Source: an uncultured Tateyamaria sp. (lineage in GTDB: Bacteria; Pseudomonadota; Alphaproteobacteria; Rhodobacterales; Rhodobacteraceae). From it: a stretch of DNA of 64,000 bases. The translations under genes and the position numbers were made by a program. How positions within the stretch are numbered: position 1 is the stretch's first letter; each line of letters starts with the position of its first letter. The notes beneath the pieces were generated by a model. That model was not told the origin of the DNA, did no database searches, and was given only the letters and a program-made list of their open reading frames with translations. Shown here piece after piece: positions 26,304 to 35,268 of the stretch. The stretch spans positions 1 through 64,000 of the forward strand of contig NZ_CANNGP010000001.1 in the NCBI RefSeq assembly GCF_947504105.1. The letters are read 5' to 3'.

Positions 26304-27220
26304 CGCTGTTCACCCCCTCGCCCGAAGTCGCAGACGCATTGGCCGCTGGCGCGCCGGTTGTTGCGCTGGAAAGCACGATCATCACGCACGGCATGCCCTA
26401 TCCGCAGAACCTCGAGGTCGCGCGCCAAGTCGAGGCTGACATCCGCGCGGCCGGAGCTGTACCCGCGACGATGGCCGTGATCGACGGCACTTTGCATGTG
26501 GGCCTGACAGACACACAGCTTGAAACGCTGGCACAGGCCAAGAACGTGGCCAAGCTGAGCCGCGCGGACATGGCGACTTGCATTGCCAACGGTGGCACGG
26601 GTGCGACAACGGTCGCCGCCACAATGATCGCTGCCCGGATCGCAGGCATCTCCGTTTTTGCCACCGGCGGGATCGGTGGTGTGCACAAAGGCGCTGAAAA
26701 TAGCTTTGATATCTCTGCCGACCTGCTGGAGCTGGCGCAAACCCCCGTGACTGTGGTTGCGGCCGGGGCCAAGGCCATCCTCGACATTCCGAAGACGCTC
26801 GAGGTCCTAGAAACTCAAGGTGTGCCGGTCATTGCCTATGGGCAGGATGACATGCCCGCCTTCTGGTCACGCAGTGCGGGCATTGCCGCCCCACTTCGCA
26901 TGGACAGCGCCGCATCGATTGCCGCGGCCCACGCGCAACGTGCCGCAATGGGTATCCCGGGGGGACAACTGGTCGCAAATCCGATCCCCGAAACAGACGA
27001 GATCGACCGGGCAACACTTGCCCCCATCATCGCACAGGCTGCACGGGACGCAGATGCACACGGCATCACCGGCAAAGGGGTGACGCCGTATCTGTTGCAA
27101 CGCATCTTTGAACTGACCGAAGGGCGTTCGTTGACGGCAAACATCGCTTTGGTGCGCAACAATGCGCGGCTGGCAGCCGCCATTGCAACGGAATTGGGCG
27201 CAATGGGGCCAAATGCCTGA
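26300..27220 (+). CDS. psuG: Pseudouridine-5'-phosphate glycosidase
   Basis: A 306-residue enzyme that breaks the C-C glycosidic bond of pseudouridine monophosphate. The family is highly conserved and easily recognised: ALESTIITHGMPYPQN at the N terminus, PATMAVIDG, the catalytic Lys region NVAKLSRADMA, GGTGATTVAATM, FATGGIGGVH, and IPETDEID near the C terminus. It is translationally coupled to the PfkB kinase. The pair salvages modified uridine from RNA turnover. Confidence 0.96.
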   Translation: MTLFTPSPEVADALAAGAPVVALESTIITHGMPYPQNLEVARQVEADIRAAGAVPATMAVIDGTLHVGLTDTQLETLAQAKNVAKLSRADMATCIANGGTGATTVAATMIAARIAGISVFATGGIGGVHKGAENSFDISADLLELAQTPVTVVAAGAKAILDIPKTLEVLETQGVPVIAYGQDDMPAFWSRSAGIAAPLRMDSAASIAAAHAQRAAMGIPGGQLVANPIPETDEIDRATLAPIIAQAARDADAHGITGKGVTPYLLQRIFELTEGRSLTANIALVRNNARLAAAIATELGAMGPNA

Positions 27221-27292
27221 ATAAAGGGCGGAAACCATTGTAGTGCCCGAGCCGTTGACTTACTTCTTCCGTGAACTTGTGCCGGGACACCG

Positions 27293-28039
27293 ATGAACAC
27301 GCCTTTTGATCCAGAAACGCCGCGGCCACCCGGTTTGTTTTCAAGAGTGCGCGCATCGTTCCTGACAGGTCTTGTGGTGATTGCGCCGGTTGGCCTTACC
27401 ATCTGGTTGATCTGGACCGTCATTGGGTGGATCGACGGGTTTGTCTGGCCGCTGGTACCAAGCGCGTGGCAACCGGATGCAATCGTCAACTATTGGCTGA
27501 ACAACCCGCGCATCATCGATCAGAACGGCGCGCGTGTGCCAAACCCGGACTGGATCCACGTGAACGTGCGCGGTGTGGGCGTGATCGTGTTTCTTTTGTT
27601 CACGGTCTTCATCGGTTGGATCGCCAAGGGCTACATCGGACGGTCGCTGATCCGCTATGCGGAAAGCCTGGTGGAACGAACGCCGGTTGTCCGATCGATC
27701 TATTCCGGGATCAAACAGATTTCGGAGACGATCTTTGCCCAGTCCGAGCGGTCTTTTGAAAAGGCGTGCCTGATCGAGTACCCGCGCAAGGGAATCTGGG
27801 CCATCGGTTTCATCTCGACCACGGCCAAGGGCGAAGTCAGCGAACGGGCCGGAAACACTGGCGCACTGCTCAGCATCTTTGTTCCCACGACGCCAAACCC
27901 GACATCGGGCTTTCTGCTGTTTCTTCCGGCCGAAGACGTGATTGAGTTGGACATGTCGGTTGAAGATGCCGCGAAACTGGTGATCTCTGCCGGGCTGGTC
28001 TATCCCAACGGCAAAGATCCCACCAAACCGCCCAAGTGA
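27293..28039 (+). CDS. DUF502-family membrane protein
   Basis: A 248-residue protein with two transmembrane helices (about 21-45 and 95-115) and a cytosolic or periplasmic domain carrying the DUF502 motifs TPVVRSIYSGIKQISETIF and PTTPNPTSGFLLFLP. The family is widespread and unassigned; plant relatives (LCV/COV1) affect vascular patterning, which tells little about bacteria. The start has only a weak GGGA ribosome site. The convergent patatin gene ends 16 bp beyond. Confidence 0.9.
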   Translation: MNTPFDPETPRPPGLFSRVRASFLTGLVVIAPVGLTIWLIWTVIGWIDGFVWPLVPSAWQPDAIVNYWLNNPRIIDQNGARVPNPDWIHVNVRGVGVIVFLLFTVFIGWIAKGYIGRSLIRYAESLVERTPVVRSIYSGIKQISETIFAQSERSFEKACLIEYPRKGIWAIGFISTTAKGEVSERAGNTGALLSIFVPTTPNPTSGFLLFLPAEDVIELDMSVEDAAKLVISAGLVYPNGKDPTKPPK

Positions 28040-28055
28040 CAGGGATCGCAGAAGT

Positions 28056-29087
28056 TCAACTGAACATCTCGGGCATATTCACACTGTCACCATTGCCGAT
28101 CCGGTCGAAATGCGCTGCCAGGAATTCCTCTGCTGCGCGCGCGCCCGCATCCCGCAACCGCCCCATGACAAAGCCATTCGGGACAATCTTGGTCGCAACA
28201 CTCAGGTCGTTCATCAACGCAACGTCAGCGATCATGTGCATGTTCACCCGACGCATCTTGCCGCGCTCAATCGTGCCCTCGTCAATCAACCGTTTCACGA
28301 ATGAGATGGCGCGCATCTCGCGCAGGAGCGATGAGTTGAAGCTGATCTCGTTGATCCGGTTCTGGATCTGCTGCGGCGTCCGCGGCAATTGCTCACGCTC
28401 GAGCGGGTTGATGTTGATAACAACGATGTCGTCCGGCAATGAGACATCAAAGAGCGGGAACAGCGCGGGATTGCCAGTATACCCACCATCCCAGAACTCT
28501 TCGTCCTGACCGGTTTCACTGTCGTGAACGACGACCGCCTGAAACAGCGTCGGCAAACAGGCCGACGCCATGATCACATCCGGCGTGACCTCTGCCTGCT
28601 TGAAGACCCGCAACTTGCCGTTGCGCACGCGCGTCGCGTTGATGAACAATTGCGGACCCTCTTCGCAACAGACCTTGTCCATGTTGAACTTGGCGACAAT
28701 GTCTGTCAGCGGATTGCGATAGAATGGGCCATAGAGATAAGGCGACATCATGCGCCCAACAGCTTCGCCAACCGCATAGGGCAGCGAATTTTCCAGCGCC
28801 AGCGACACCTGAGCGGGGCCAAAGGGCGCCATCCACTGAGCAATGCGCATATCCTGAATACCGGCCACTTGTGACCATAACCAATCCAGGTTCTCGCGCG
28901 CTGAATCTTCGCCCCCGATGGCCAGCCCTGCCTTGACGGCCGCACCGTTCAAAGCTCCGGCAGATGTGCCAGAAATCCCCGCCACTTCGATCCGATCATC
29001 GGCCAGCAGAACGTCGAGCGCACCCCATGTGAACGCACCATGTGCCCCGCCCCCCTGCAGTGCCACGTTGATTTTCTTGCGCGTCAT
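28056..29087 (-). CDS. Patatin-like phospholipase / possible PHB depolymerase
   Basis: A 343-residue patatin-fold serine hydrolase. The oxyanion loop GGGAHGAF is at 12-19, the nucleophile GTSAG at 40-44 (Ser42), and the catalytic Asp lies in DGGYTGNP near residue 200. No signal peptide is present. It follows the 3-hydroxybutyrate dehydrogenase gene on the same strand with a 72-bp gap; that arrangement suggests a role in polyhydroxybutyrate or lipid mobilisation, in which the hydrolase would release 3-hydroxybutyrate for the dehydrogenase. The substrate is inferred from the neighbour only. Confidence 0.86.
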   Translation of the reverse strand: MTRKKINVALQGGGAHGAFTWGALDVLLADDRIEVAGISGTSAGALNGAAVKAGLAIGGEDSARENLDWLWSQVAGIQDMRIAQWMAPFGPAQVSLALENSLPYAVGEAVGRMMSPYLYGPFYRNPLTDIVAKFNMDKVCCEEGPQLFINATRVRNGKLRVFKQAEVTPDVIMASACLPTLFQAVVVHDSETGQDEEFWDGGYTGNPALFPLFDVSLPDDIVVININPLEREQLPRTPQQIQNRINEISFNSSLLREMRAISFVKRLIDEGTIERGKMRRVNMHMIADVALMNDLSVATKIVPNGFVMGRLRDAGARAAEEFLAAHFDRIGNGDSVNMPEMFS

Positions 29088-29159
29088 GGATCAACCCTTT
29101 GATCTGGTGGGAAGTACAGGAGCCTCCGGCGGGAGTTTACTTGGCAAGATGAAGATGGA

Positions 29160-29945
29160 TCAGAGCGCCGTCCAACCCCCGTCGACACTGATGGTCGTGC
29201 CTGTGATTTGATCCGCCGCAGGTGAACATAGAAAGACTGCAGTGCCGCCCATCTGTTCGGTCGTTGCGAATTCCTTGGAGGGCTGACGCTTGAGCATGAC
29301 GTTCTTGATCACCTCTTCGCGCCCCATGTCGTATTCTTTCATCGTGTCGGGGATCTGGCTTTCGACCAGCGGCGTCAGCACATAGCCTGGGCAAATGGCA
29401 TTGGCGGTGATCGGCTCTTCAGCCGTTTCCAGTGCCGTGGTCTTGGTCAGGCCGACAACACCGTGTTTGGCGGCGATGTAGGCCGACTTGTACGGCGATG
29501 CCGTCAACCCGTGGGCCGAGCTGACATTGATGACCCGGCCCCAGCCAGCGGCACGCATCATCGGCAGGGCCGCGGCTGTGGCATGAAAGGCAGAGCTGAG
29601 GTTGATGGCAATGATGGCATCCCATTTCTCGACCGGGAAATCGGGAATGCCTGCCACGTGCTGAATACCTGCGTTGTTGATCAGGATATCACATGCGCCC
29701 GCCTCTTCGATCAGGGCGCGGCATTGATCACCCTTGGACATGTCCGCCTGAATGTAGCGTGCGTTTGTTCCGGTCCCATCCGCGATTTCCTTGGCTAGCG
29801 CGTGATCCTCGGCCCGGTCCGTGAAAGAATTCAAAACCACATCCGCCCCGGCGCGCGCCAGCTCCCACGCCATCCCGAGGCCGATGCCCGAATTCGAACC
29901 GGTGATGACAGCCGTTTTACCGGTCAGGGAAATCTCAAAAGCCAT
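29160..29945 (-). CDS. bdhA: 3-hydroxybutyrate dehydrogenase
   Basis: A 261-residue short-chain dehydrogenase. It has the cofactor loop TGSNSGIGLG, the catalytic Ser-Tyr-Lys set in NVSSAHGLTASPYKSAYIAAKHG, and the long C-terminal substrate loop seen in D-3-hydroxybutyrate dehydrogenases (ICPGYVLTPLVESQIPD). It oxidises 3-hydroxybutyrate to acetoacetate with NAD. The start is the ATG at 29945, preceded by AAAGGAT. Its 5' leader may contain an intrinsic terminator about 95 nt before the start codon (see the candidate sRNA), which would make its expression attenuated or would separate a small RNA gene from it. Confidence 0.9.
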   Translation of the reverse strand: MAFEISLTGKTAVITGSNSGIGLGMAWELARAGADVVLNSFTDRAEDHALAKEIADGTGTNARYIQADMSKGDQCRALIEEAGACDILINNAGIQHVAGIPDFPVEKWDAIIAINLSSAFHATAAALPMMRAAGWGRVINVSSAHGLTASPYKSAYIAAKHGVVGLTKTTALETAEEPITANAICPGYVLTPLVESQIPDTMKEYDMGREEVIKNVMLKRQPSKEFATTEQMGGTAVFLCSPAADQITGTTISVDGGWTAL

Positions 29946-30037
29946 GGGCGGGATCCTTTCGTCAAAGCTGGGCACATCCTGTCATGCTGCACATGCGAAA
30001 GGAATGGCTACACAGCTCGTGCGGCTGCCTTCCGCAC

Positions 30038-30066
30038 AAAAAAAACGCCAGCACGAAGCTGGCGTT
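30038..30066 (-). terminator. Strong intrinsic terminator
   Basis: Read on the minus strand: AACGCCAGC, loop TTCGT, GCTGGCGTT, then a total run of eight T at 30045-30038. It is a textbook Rho-independent terminator, yet no protein gene on the minus strand ends here. Confidence 0.85.
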
Positions 30067-30113
30067 AAGTTATTGAGGCAGGTTTCATACAGGCAAGAAA
30101 CCTATCGAGCAGT
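30038..30113 (-). ncRNA. Candidate small RNA or transcription attenuator upstream of bdhA
   Basis: On the minus strand a promoter-like pair (30120-30149) would start a transcript near 30113. The transcript folds into a hairpin with 7-bp arms AGGTTTC/GAAACCT (30080-30103) and a second hairpin (30044-30066) followed by eight T. This is the form of a free-standing sRNA of about 75 nt. It could equally be a leader whose terminator gates bdhA, 95 nt downstream on the same strand. I do not recognise an RNA family. Confidence 0.55.
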
Positions 30114-30119
30114 GACCTC

Positions 30120-30149
30120 GTTATACGCAAATCCGCCCGAAGAGTCCAA
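30120..30149 (-). promoter_or_regulatory. Sigma-70-type promoter on the minus strand
   Basis: TTGGAC (30149-30144), an 18-bp spacer and TATAAC (30125-30120), with a predicted start about 7 nt further at 30113. It would drive the candidate sRNA and possibly bdhA. Confidence 0.55.
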
Positions 30150-30189
30150 GCTAAAAGTTTGATAATGCGTAAATGTCCAAGGGCCGCTA

Positions 30190-30199
30190 TTGTTAACAA
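30190..30199. promoter_or_regulatory. 10-bp palindrome upstream of the solute-binding protein gene
   Basis: ttgttaacaa is self-complementary and lies 29 bp before the ATG at 30229. It may be an operator; no regulator gene is adjacent. Confidence 0.3.
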
Positions 30200-30228
30200 A
30201 ACAAGGGCGATCAAGGATTGTTTACGAA

Positions 30229-32061
30229 ATGAGCAGGCATTTTTTCCAAATTGGACGCACCAAAATCAAAGGTGCCGGCGTGATTCTTGCGAGCCTAGTA
30301 TCACTTGCCGCCACGGCACAAGCAGAGCCAAGCCATGGCATAGCTATGTATGGCGACCCTGCCCTTCCACCGGATTTTGTGGCCCTTCCGCACGCAAACC
30401 CCGATGCCACCAAGGGTGGTGCCATCACGCTGGCCAACACTGGCAGCTTTGATTCGCTCAATCCCTACATTCAAAAGGGCAACGTGCCCTGGCAGCTGCG
30501 CTTTCTGACCCATGAAAGCCTGATGGGTCGCAGCCGAAACGAACCGTTTGCCCTTTACGGGTTGCTCGCCGAATCGATTGAGACGGACCAGGACCGGTCC
30601 TGGGTCGAATTCACCCTACGCGAAGAGGCGCAGTTTTCGGACGGCAGCCCCGTGACGGTCGAGGATGTGCTGTGGTCCTATGAAAAGCTCGGCACCGAAG
30701 GGCACGGTCGCTATCGTAGCCTGTGGACGCAGATCGAAAGCCTTGAACAAACCGGCCCGCGCAGCATCCGCTTCACCTTCAACACGGAAAACCGGGAACT
30801 GGCCCTGCTCGCCGGGATGCGTCCGATCCTTCAAAAGGCGCAGTGGGAGGGCAAAGATTTTGCCAATTCAACGATCAACGACGTGCCCATCGGCTCCGGC
30901 CCCTATGTGGTCAGCGGTTATGAGGGGTCACGCTATGTCACGCTGACCCGCAACCCGGACTACTGGGGCAACGACCTGAACTTCCGCCGTGGCACATTCA
31001 ACTTTGATGAGATCAAAATTGATTTCTACGGCGATGGCGATGTGGTGCTGGAGGCCTTTAAGGCAGGTGACATTTCTGCATGGCGTGAGTTCAATGCCGA
31101 AACCTGGAACAGCGAGTATGACTTCCCGCGCGTCCAATCCGGTAATGTCATCAAGACCGAGATCACCCACCAGAAGCCGTCAGGCATCACCGGCTTTGTC
31201 ATGAACACCCGCCGCGCACCCTTTGATGACTGGCGGGTGCGCGAGGCCCTGATCACCGCCTTCAACTTCGAATACATCAACGACACGCTGACCGGCGGCG
31301 CACAGCCCCGCATCACCTCCTACTTCTCGAACTCGCTACTCGCGATGGAGCCGGGCGCCGCCAAGGGCCGCGTCGCAGAGCTTCTTGCCCCGTTCAACGG
31401 CAAACTGCTACCCGGCGTCATGGAAGGCTACGCCCTGCCCGAAAGCGACGGCACCCTGCGCAACCGCAGGGCCTTGCGACGTGCCATCGGCCTGCTGGAA
31501 GAGGCCGGCTGGACAACACAAGAAGGCAAGCTGCGCAACTCTGACGGTCAGGCGATGCGTTTTACTATCCTGCTGGACCAACAACGGACCGAGGACCGGG
31601 CGATTGCCAACCTCTACATCCAGGCATTGGAGCAGCTTGGCATTGACGTCACCGTTGACCTTGTGGACGGCGCTCAGTTCACGGCACGCGAAGACAGTTT
31701 CGACTTCGACATGACCTACATCCGCCGCGCCCTGTCGCTGAGCCCCGGCAATGAACAATGGTTCTATTGGGGAACCGACGCGGCGGTCGAGGACGGCTCC
31801 GGCAACCTGATGGGTGTGCAGGACCCGGCCATCGACGCCATGATCACCGCCATGCTGACCGCCACAACGCGTGAGGACAGCATTGCAGCCACGCGCGCGC
31901 TCGACAGGTTGCTGACCGCCGGGCGCTACGTCGTACCGTTCTGGCAATTCACGACCGGCCGCATCGCTCATGTCTCAGAAATGAAACACCCCGATGTGAT
32001 CCCTCTTTATGGAGACGGGCCGGACTGGATGCCCCAGTTCTGGTGGTGGGACGCGAACTGA
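30229..32061 (+). CDS. Periplasmic solute-binding protein, peptide/YejA type (family 5)
   Basis: A 610-residue extracellular substrate-binding protein with signal peptide ending in ATAQA-EPSHG. It is of the SBP_bac_5 type that feeds oligopeptide or microcin-C/YejABEF-like ABC transporters (NPDATKGGAITLANTGSFDSLNPY, FSDGSPVTVEDVLWSYEKL, GSGPYVVSGYEGSRYVTLTRNPDYWG). The ATG at 30229 was chosen over a TTG at 30190 because the latter prefixes the signal peptide with extra charged residues. No permease or ATPase follows: the next gene is an aquaporin 15 bp downstream, so the transporter it serves is encoded elsewhere. Confidence 0.9.
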   Translation: MSRHFFQIGRTKIKGAGVILASLVSLAATAQAEPSHGIAMYGDPALPPDFVALPHANPDATKGGAITLANTGSFDSLNPYIQKGNVPWQLRFLTHESLMGRSRNEPFALYGLLAESIETDQDRSWVEFTLREEAQFSDGSPVTVEDVLWSYEKLGTEGHGRYRSLWTQIESLEQTGPRSIRFTFNTENRELALLAGMRPILQKAQWEGKDFANSTINDVPIGSGPYVVSGYEGSRYVTLTRNPDYWGNDLNFRRGTFNFDEIKIDFYGDGDVVLEAFKAGDISAWREFNAETWNSEYDFPRVQSGNVIKTEITHQKPSGITGFVMNTRRAPFDDWRVREALITAFNFEYINDTLTGGAQPRITSYFSNSLLAMEPGAAKGRVAELLAPFNGKLLPGVMEGYALPESDGTLRNRRALRRAIGLLEEAGWTTQEGKLRNSDGQAMRFTILLDQQRTEDRAIANLYIQALEQLGIDVTVDLVDGAQFTAREDSFDFDMTYIRRALSLSPGNEQWFYWGTDAAVEDGSGNLMGVQDPAIDAMITAMLTATTREDSIAATRALDRLLTAGRYVVPFWQFTTGRIAHVSEMKHPDVIPLYGDGPDWMPQFWWWDAN

Positions 32062-32076
32062 CCCTCGGCCACTGAC

Positions 32077-32733
32077 ATGACACAGAAACTCTGGGCCGAA
32101 GGGCTGGGCACCGCGCTGCTTCTTATCGGCGTGGTCGGGTCGGGCATCATGGGCGAGGCGCTTGCAGGCGGAAACGTCGCCATCGCCCTGCTGGCAAATG
32201 CTATCGCGACCGGCTGCATGCTCTACGTGATTATCACCGTGCTTGGCCCGATCTCCGGCGCGCATTTCAATCCGGCAGTCACGCTGGCCTTTTGGTTGCG
32301 GGGCGACATCGCCACGCGCCCTGCGCTTGGTTATGGGGCTGTGCAGGTTGCGGGAGGCATTCTGGGCGTCTGGGCCACGCACCTCATGTTCGATTTGCCC
32401 GTCTTGCAGAGTTCCACAACCTTGCATCGGACCGGTCTCGCGCAATGGTGGTCCGAGGGCGTAGCCACCTTTGGATTGCTCTTCGTGATCTTCGGTGGCC
32501 TGCGTTCGCGCCCCGAGGCAGTACCGACTTTGGTCGCAATCTACATCACCGGCGCTTACTGGTTCACGGCCTCAACCAGCTTTGCCAATCCGGCAGTCAC
32601 CATTGCACGCGGATTTTCCGACACGTTTGCAGGCATTTACCCGGGGCATGTTGCGGCCTTCGTCGGCGTGCAACTTTTGACAGCTCTGATCGCACATCCG
32701 ATCCTGCGCAAACTGCTTCTGATCAAAGGTTGA
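32077..32733 (+). CDS. MIP-family aquaporin
   Basis: A 218-residue channel protein with six hydrophobic segments and two NPA boxes (HFNPAVTLAF and FANPAVTIARG). The Arg after the second NPA belongs to the selectivity filter. It could pass water, small polyols or metalloid acids; nothing in the neighbourhood (no ars genes) points to arsenite. The start overlaps the ribosome-site spacing from the preceding binding-protein gene (15 bp gap), so cotranscription is likely. Confidence 0.9.
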   Translation: MTQKLWAEGLGTALLLIGVVGSGIMGEALAGGNVAIALLANAIATGCMLYVIITVLGPISGAHFNPAVTLAFWLRGDIATRPALGYGAVQVAGGILGVWATHLMFDLPVLQSSTTLHRTGLAQWWSEGVATFGLLFVIFGGLRSRPEAVPTLVAIYITGAYWFTASTSFANPAVTIARGFSDTFAGIYPGHVAAFVGVQLLTALIAHPILRKLLLIKG

Positions 32734-32851
32734 ACTGTCACGAATTTGCAATATTGTCTGGCGCAGGGTGGATGTCTGGCCTGCAGTGGGACCTGCTGGC
32801 CGCCACATGCAATCAACGCACGTGGTAAACCAAAGGTAATCGGGGGTATAC

Positions 32852-33070
32852 ATGAACTGGAATGATCTGACCCGCAATTGGGCGGACAGCTACCACGCGC
32901 TGTGCCAGGAATTTCCCAAACTCGAAGCCAGCGCGATGCCCTTTCTCAAGGCAGATCAAGACCGTTTCGAAAGTTACCTCGCCGCAACCCACGACATGTC
33001 ATTGAAAGAAGCGCAGGACGCGTTTGACGCCTTCCTGTCGCAGCACGCGCAAGCCCTGCACACGGCGTGA
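32852..33070 (+). CDS. Small helical protein, weakly CsbD-like
   Basis: A 72-residue acidic protein with GGGGGT seven bases before the ATG. It begins MNWNDLTRNW and has a KLEASAMPFLKADQDRFESYL / SLKEAQDAFDAFL pattern that loosely resembles the CsbD family of small stress-linked proteins; the similarity is too weak to rely on. No signal peptide or membrane segment. Its stop is six bases from the end of the convergent XRE-cupin gene. Confidence 0.55.
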   Translation: MNWNDLTRNWADSYHALCQEFPKLEASAMPFLKADQDRFESYLAATHDMSLKEAQDAFDAFLSQHAQALHTA

Positions 33071-33076
33071 GCGCCA

Positions 33077-33700
33077 TTAAGCGAGCGATGTCACCCACAA
33101 GATCAAAGCATCTTCGTCACTGACGGACACCACGTTGTGTCCCATCGTGGCATCGTAGTAGGCGCTATCGCCCCGGCGCATATCGACGGGCTCGTAAAAC
33201 TCGGTATACAGGCGGACAACTCCGGTCAGCACATACAGGAATTCTTCGCCATCGTGCCGCACCCAGCCATCGAACTCGTCCATCGACCGCGCACGCACGC
33301 GTGCTCGGTAGGGCAGCATTTGCTTCTTGGTCAGCGTCTCTGCCAGCAGCTCATGTTCATAGGTGACCGTGGCTTGCGCATTGCCCTGCCCCGATTGCGT
33401 CACCACCATGCGGCCGTTGATCTGGCCTTTTTCCGGCGGGGTAAAAAGTTGCGGCACGCTGATCTCAAGGCCTATGGCCAGCTTTTTGAGTGCCTCGTAA
33501 GTCGGCGACATCTGTCCATTTTCGATCTTGGACAGGGTCGACCGGGCCAATCCGGCCTGGTTTGCCGCCTGCTCCAACGTCCAGTCACGCGCCTTGCGCA
33601 GCTCACGCACACGCGCGCCCAAATCCAGCGGTTCAGCCGTTTCGTCCTGGCCCGTGGAGCGGGCGATCTGGATCAGCGTCTTGGGATCTTTTCCTTGCAT
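33077..33700 (-). CDS. XRE-family regulator with C-terminal cupin domain
   Basis: A 207-residue transcription factor. A helix-turn-helix of XRE type spans about residues 30-82 (VRELRKARDWTLEQAANQAGLARSTLSKIENGQMSPTYEALKKLA), and a cupin_2 sensor domain fills the C terminus (GEEFLYVLTGVVRLYTEFYEPVDMRRGDSAYYDATMGHNVVS). Such regulators usually control a nearby metabolic gene in response to a small ligand. The ATG at 33700 has GAGGTCGCC upstream. It is divergent from an acyl-CoA synthetase gene with only 26 bp between the start codons, making that gene the likely target. Confidence 0.88.
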   Translation of the reverse strand: MQGKDPKTLIQIARSTGQDETAEPLDLGARVRELRKARDWTLEQAANQAGLARSTLSKIENGQMSPTYEALKKLAIGLEISVPQLFTPPEKGQINGRMVVTQSGQGNAQATVTYEHELLAETLTKKQMLPYRARVRARSMDEFDGWVRHDGEEFLYVLTGVVRLYTEFYEPVDMRRGDSAYYDATMGHNVVSVSDEDALILWVTSLA

Positions 33701-33726
33701 GGCGACCTCTATAGGACGCAGGCCCC

Positions 33727-35268
33727 ATGCTTGCAACGCCACCCATGCTGAGCATCGTCAACAGCGGTCCGATGCCACCCTACCCGACCCCGTTCAACAT
33801 GGCCGCGCACGTTTTGCATCGCGCCGACACGTACCCGGACAAAATTGCCGTATCCGTCGTAGAAGGGCAAACTGCCAAATCGATGTCCTATGGCGCCATG
33901 AAACGTGCTGTATTAGGCACCGGCGGGGGCTTTCTGGCCGCAGGATGCATCCCTGGCGATATCGTGCTGCTGCGTCTGGGGAACACGATCGACTTTCCCA
34001 TCGCCTATTTGGGGGCACTGGCCGTGGGGCTGGTCCCCGTCCCGACATCTGCAGCATTGACGGAAGAAGAGGTGGCACAGATCGTATCAGACCTACGCCC
34101 GCGGCTGATCCTGCGGGATCCGGATGTAACGACAGCCCCCGGCGCACCGGAAATCGGCCTCGCCACGTTGCAGGCCCTGCGTGAACATCCAGGTGCCGAC
34201 TGGCACATGGATGACCCTGAACGGCCGGGTTACATTATCTATACGTCCGGAACCTCGGGCCAGCCTCGGGCGGTGGCCCATGCGCACCGCGCCATCTGGG
34301 CACGGCAGATGATGCATGACGGATGGTACGGACTGCGCAACGACGATGTGCTGATGCATGCAGGGGCATTCAATTGGACCTACACGCTGGGCACAGGATT
34401 GATGGACCCATGGACCGTTGGGGCAACGGCCCTCATCCCGACAGCGGGCACACCACCCGACGCGCTTGGTTCGCTTCTGGCAATACACAAAGCCACGATC
34501 TTTGCAGCAGCGCCAGGCGTATATCGTCAGATGATGGACCGGACAGCCCTGCCGACATTGCCGAATCTGCGACACGGTCTGAGCGCGGGGGAAAAGCTGC
34601 CACAAACCACGCTGGACGCATGGCGACGCGCAACCGGTACCGACCTCTTCGAAGCCTACGGCATGTCAGAATGCTCAACGTTCATTTCGGCCAGCCCCGC
34701 CAAGCCAGCCAGGCCGGGTGCGTTGGGCCAACCACAGGCAGGACGGCATATTGCCATCCTGGGTGACCATGGCCCCACTCCGCGTGGCACGCCTGGCACC
34801 ATTGCCGTGCATCGATCCGATCCCGGCCTGATGCTGGAATACCTGCACGCCCCCAAAGACACAGCAGCTCGCTTTGACAAGGACTGGTTTCTCACCGGGG
34901 ATGTGGGGGCAATGGATGATGACGGACAGATCACCTATCTGGGCCGCAATGACGACATGATGAATGCGGGTGGATATCGCGTGTCTCCGCTCGAGGTCGA
35001 GGCGGTCCTGGCGGATGCCCCTGGCCTGACCGCTGTTGGGGTCACGCAGATCCAAGTCAAGCCGGGCGTCTTCATCATCGCCGCCTTCTACACAGCCGAC
35101 ACACCTCTGGACGAGGACAGTTTGCGTGCCTATGTCGACACCAAGCTGGCGCGATACAAGCAACCTCGCGCCTATGTTCACCTGCCCATGCTGCCTACAG
35201 GCGCGAATGGCAAGCTGGTGCGGCGGCGATTGCCGTTGTTCTGGCCACTAGCGACGAAAGCCCCCTGA
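33727..35268 (+). CDS. AMP-forming acyl-CoA synthetase
   Basis: A 513-residue ANL-superfamily ligase. The ATP loop is IIYTSGTSGQPRA, with Arg where Lys is usual, followed by AYGMSECS, WFLTGDVG, YLGRNDDMMNAGGYRVSPLEVE and the C-terminal PTGANGKLVRR with the adenylation Lys. Overall it resembles benzoate/short-chain acyl-CoA ligases; the substrate is not predictable. Several in-frame ATGs (33727, 33745, 33772) precede the domain; the first has GGACGCAGG upstream. The stop overlaps the DsbA-like gene by one base (TGATG). The divergent XRE-cupin gene probably regulates it. Confidence 0.87.
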   Translation: MLATPPMLSIVNSGPMPPYPTPFNMAAHVLHRADTYPDKIAVSVVEGQTAKSMSYGAMKRAVLGTGGGFLAAGCIPGDIVLLRLGNTIDFPIAYLGALAVGLVPVPTSAALTEEEVAQIVSDLRPRLILRDPDVTTAPGAPEIGLATLQALREHPGADWHMDDPERPGYIIYTSGTSGQPRAVAHAHRAIWARQMMHDGWYGLRNDDVLMHAGAFNWTYTLGTGLMDPWTVGATALIPTAGTPPDALGSLLAIHKATIFAAAPGVYRQMMDRTALPTLPNLRHGLSAGEKLPQTTLDAWRRATGTDLFEAYGMSECSTFISASPAKPARPGALGQPQAGRHIAILGDHGPTPRGTPGTIAVHRSDPGLMLEYLHAPKDTAARFDKDWFLTGDVGAMDDDGQITYLGRNDDMMNAGGYRVSPLEVEAVLADAPGLTAVGVTQIQVKPGVFIIAAFYTADTPLDEDSLRAYVDTKLARYKQPRAYVHLPMLPTGANGKLVRRRLPLFWPLATKAP

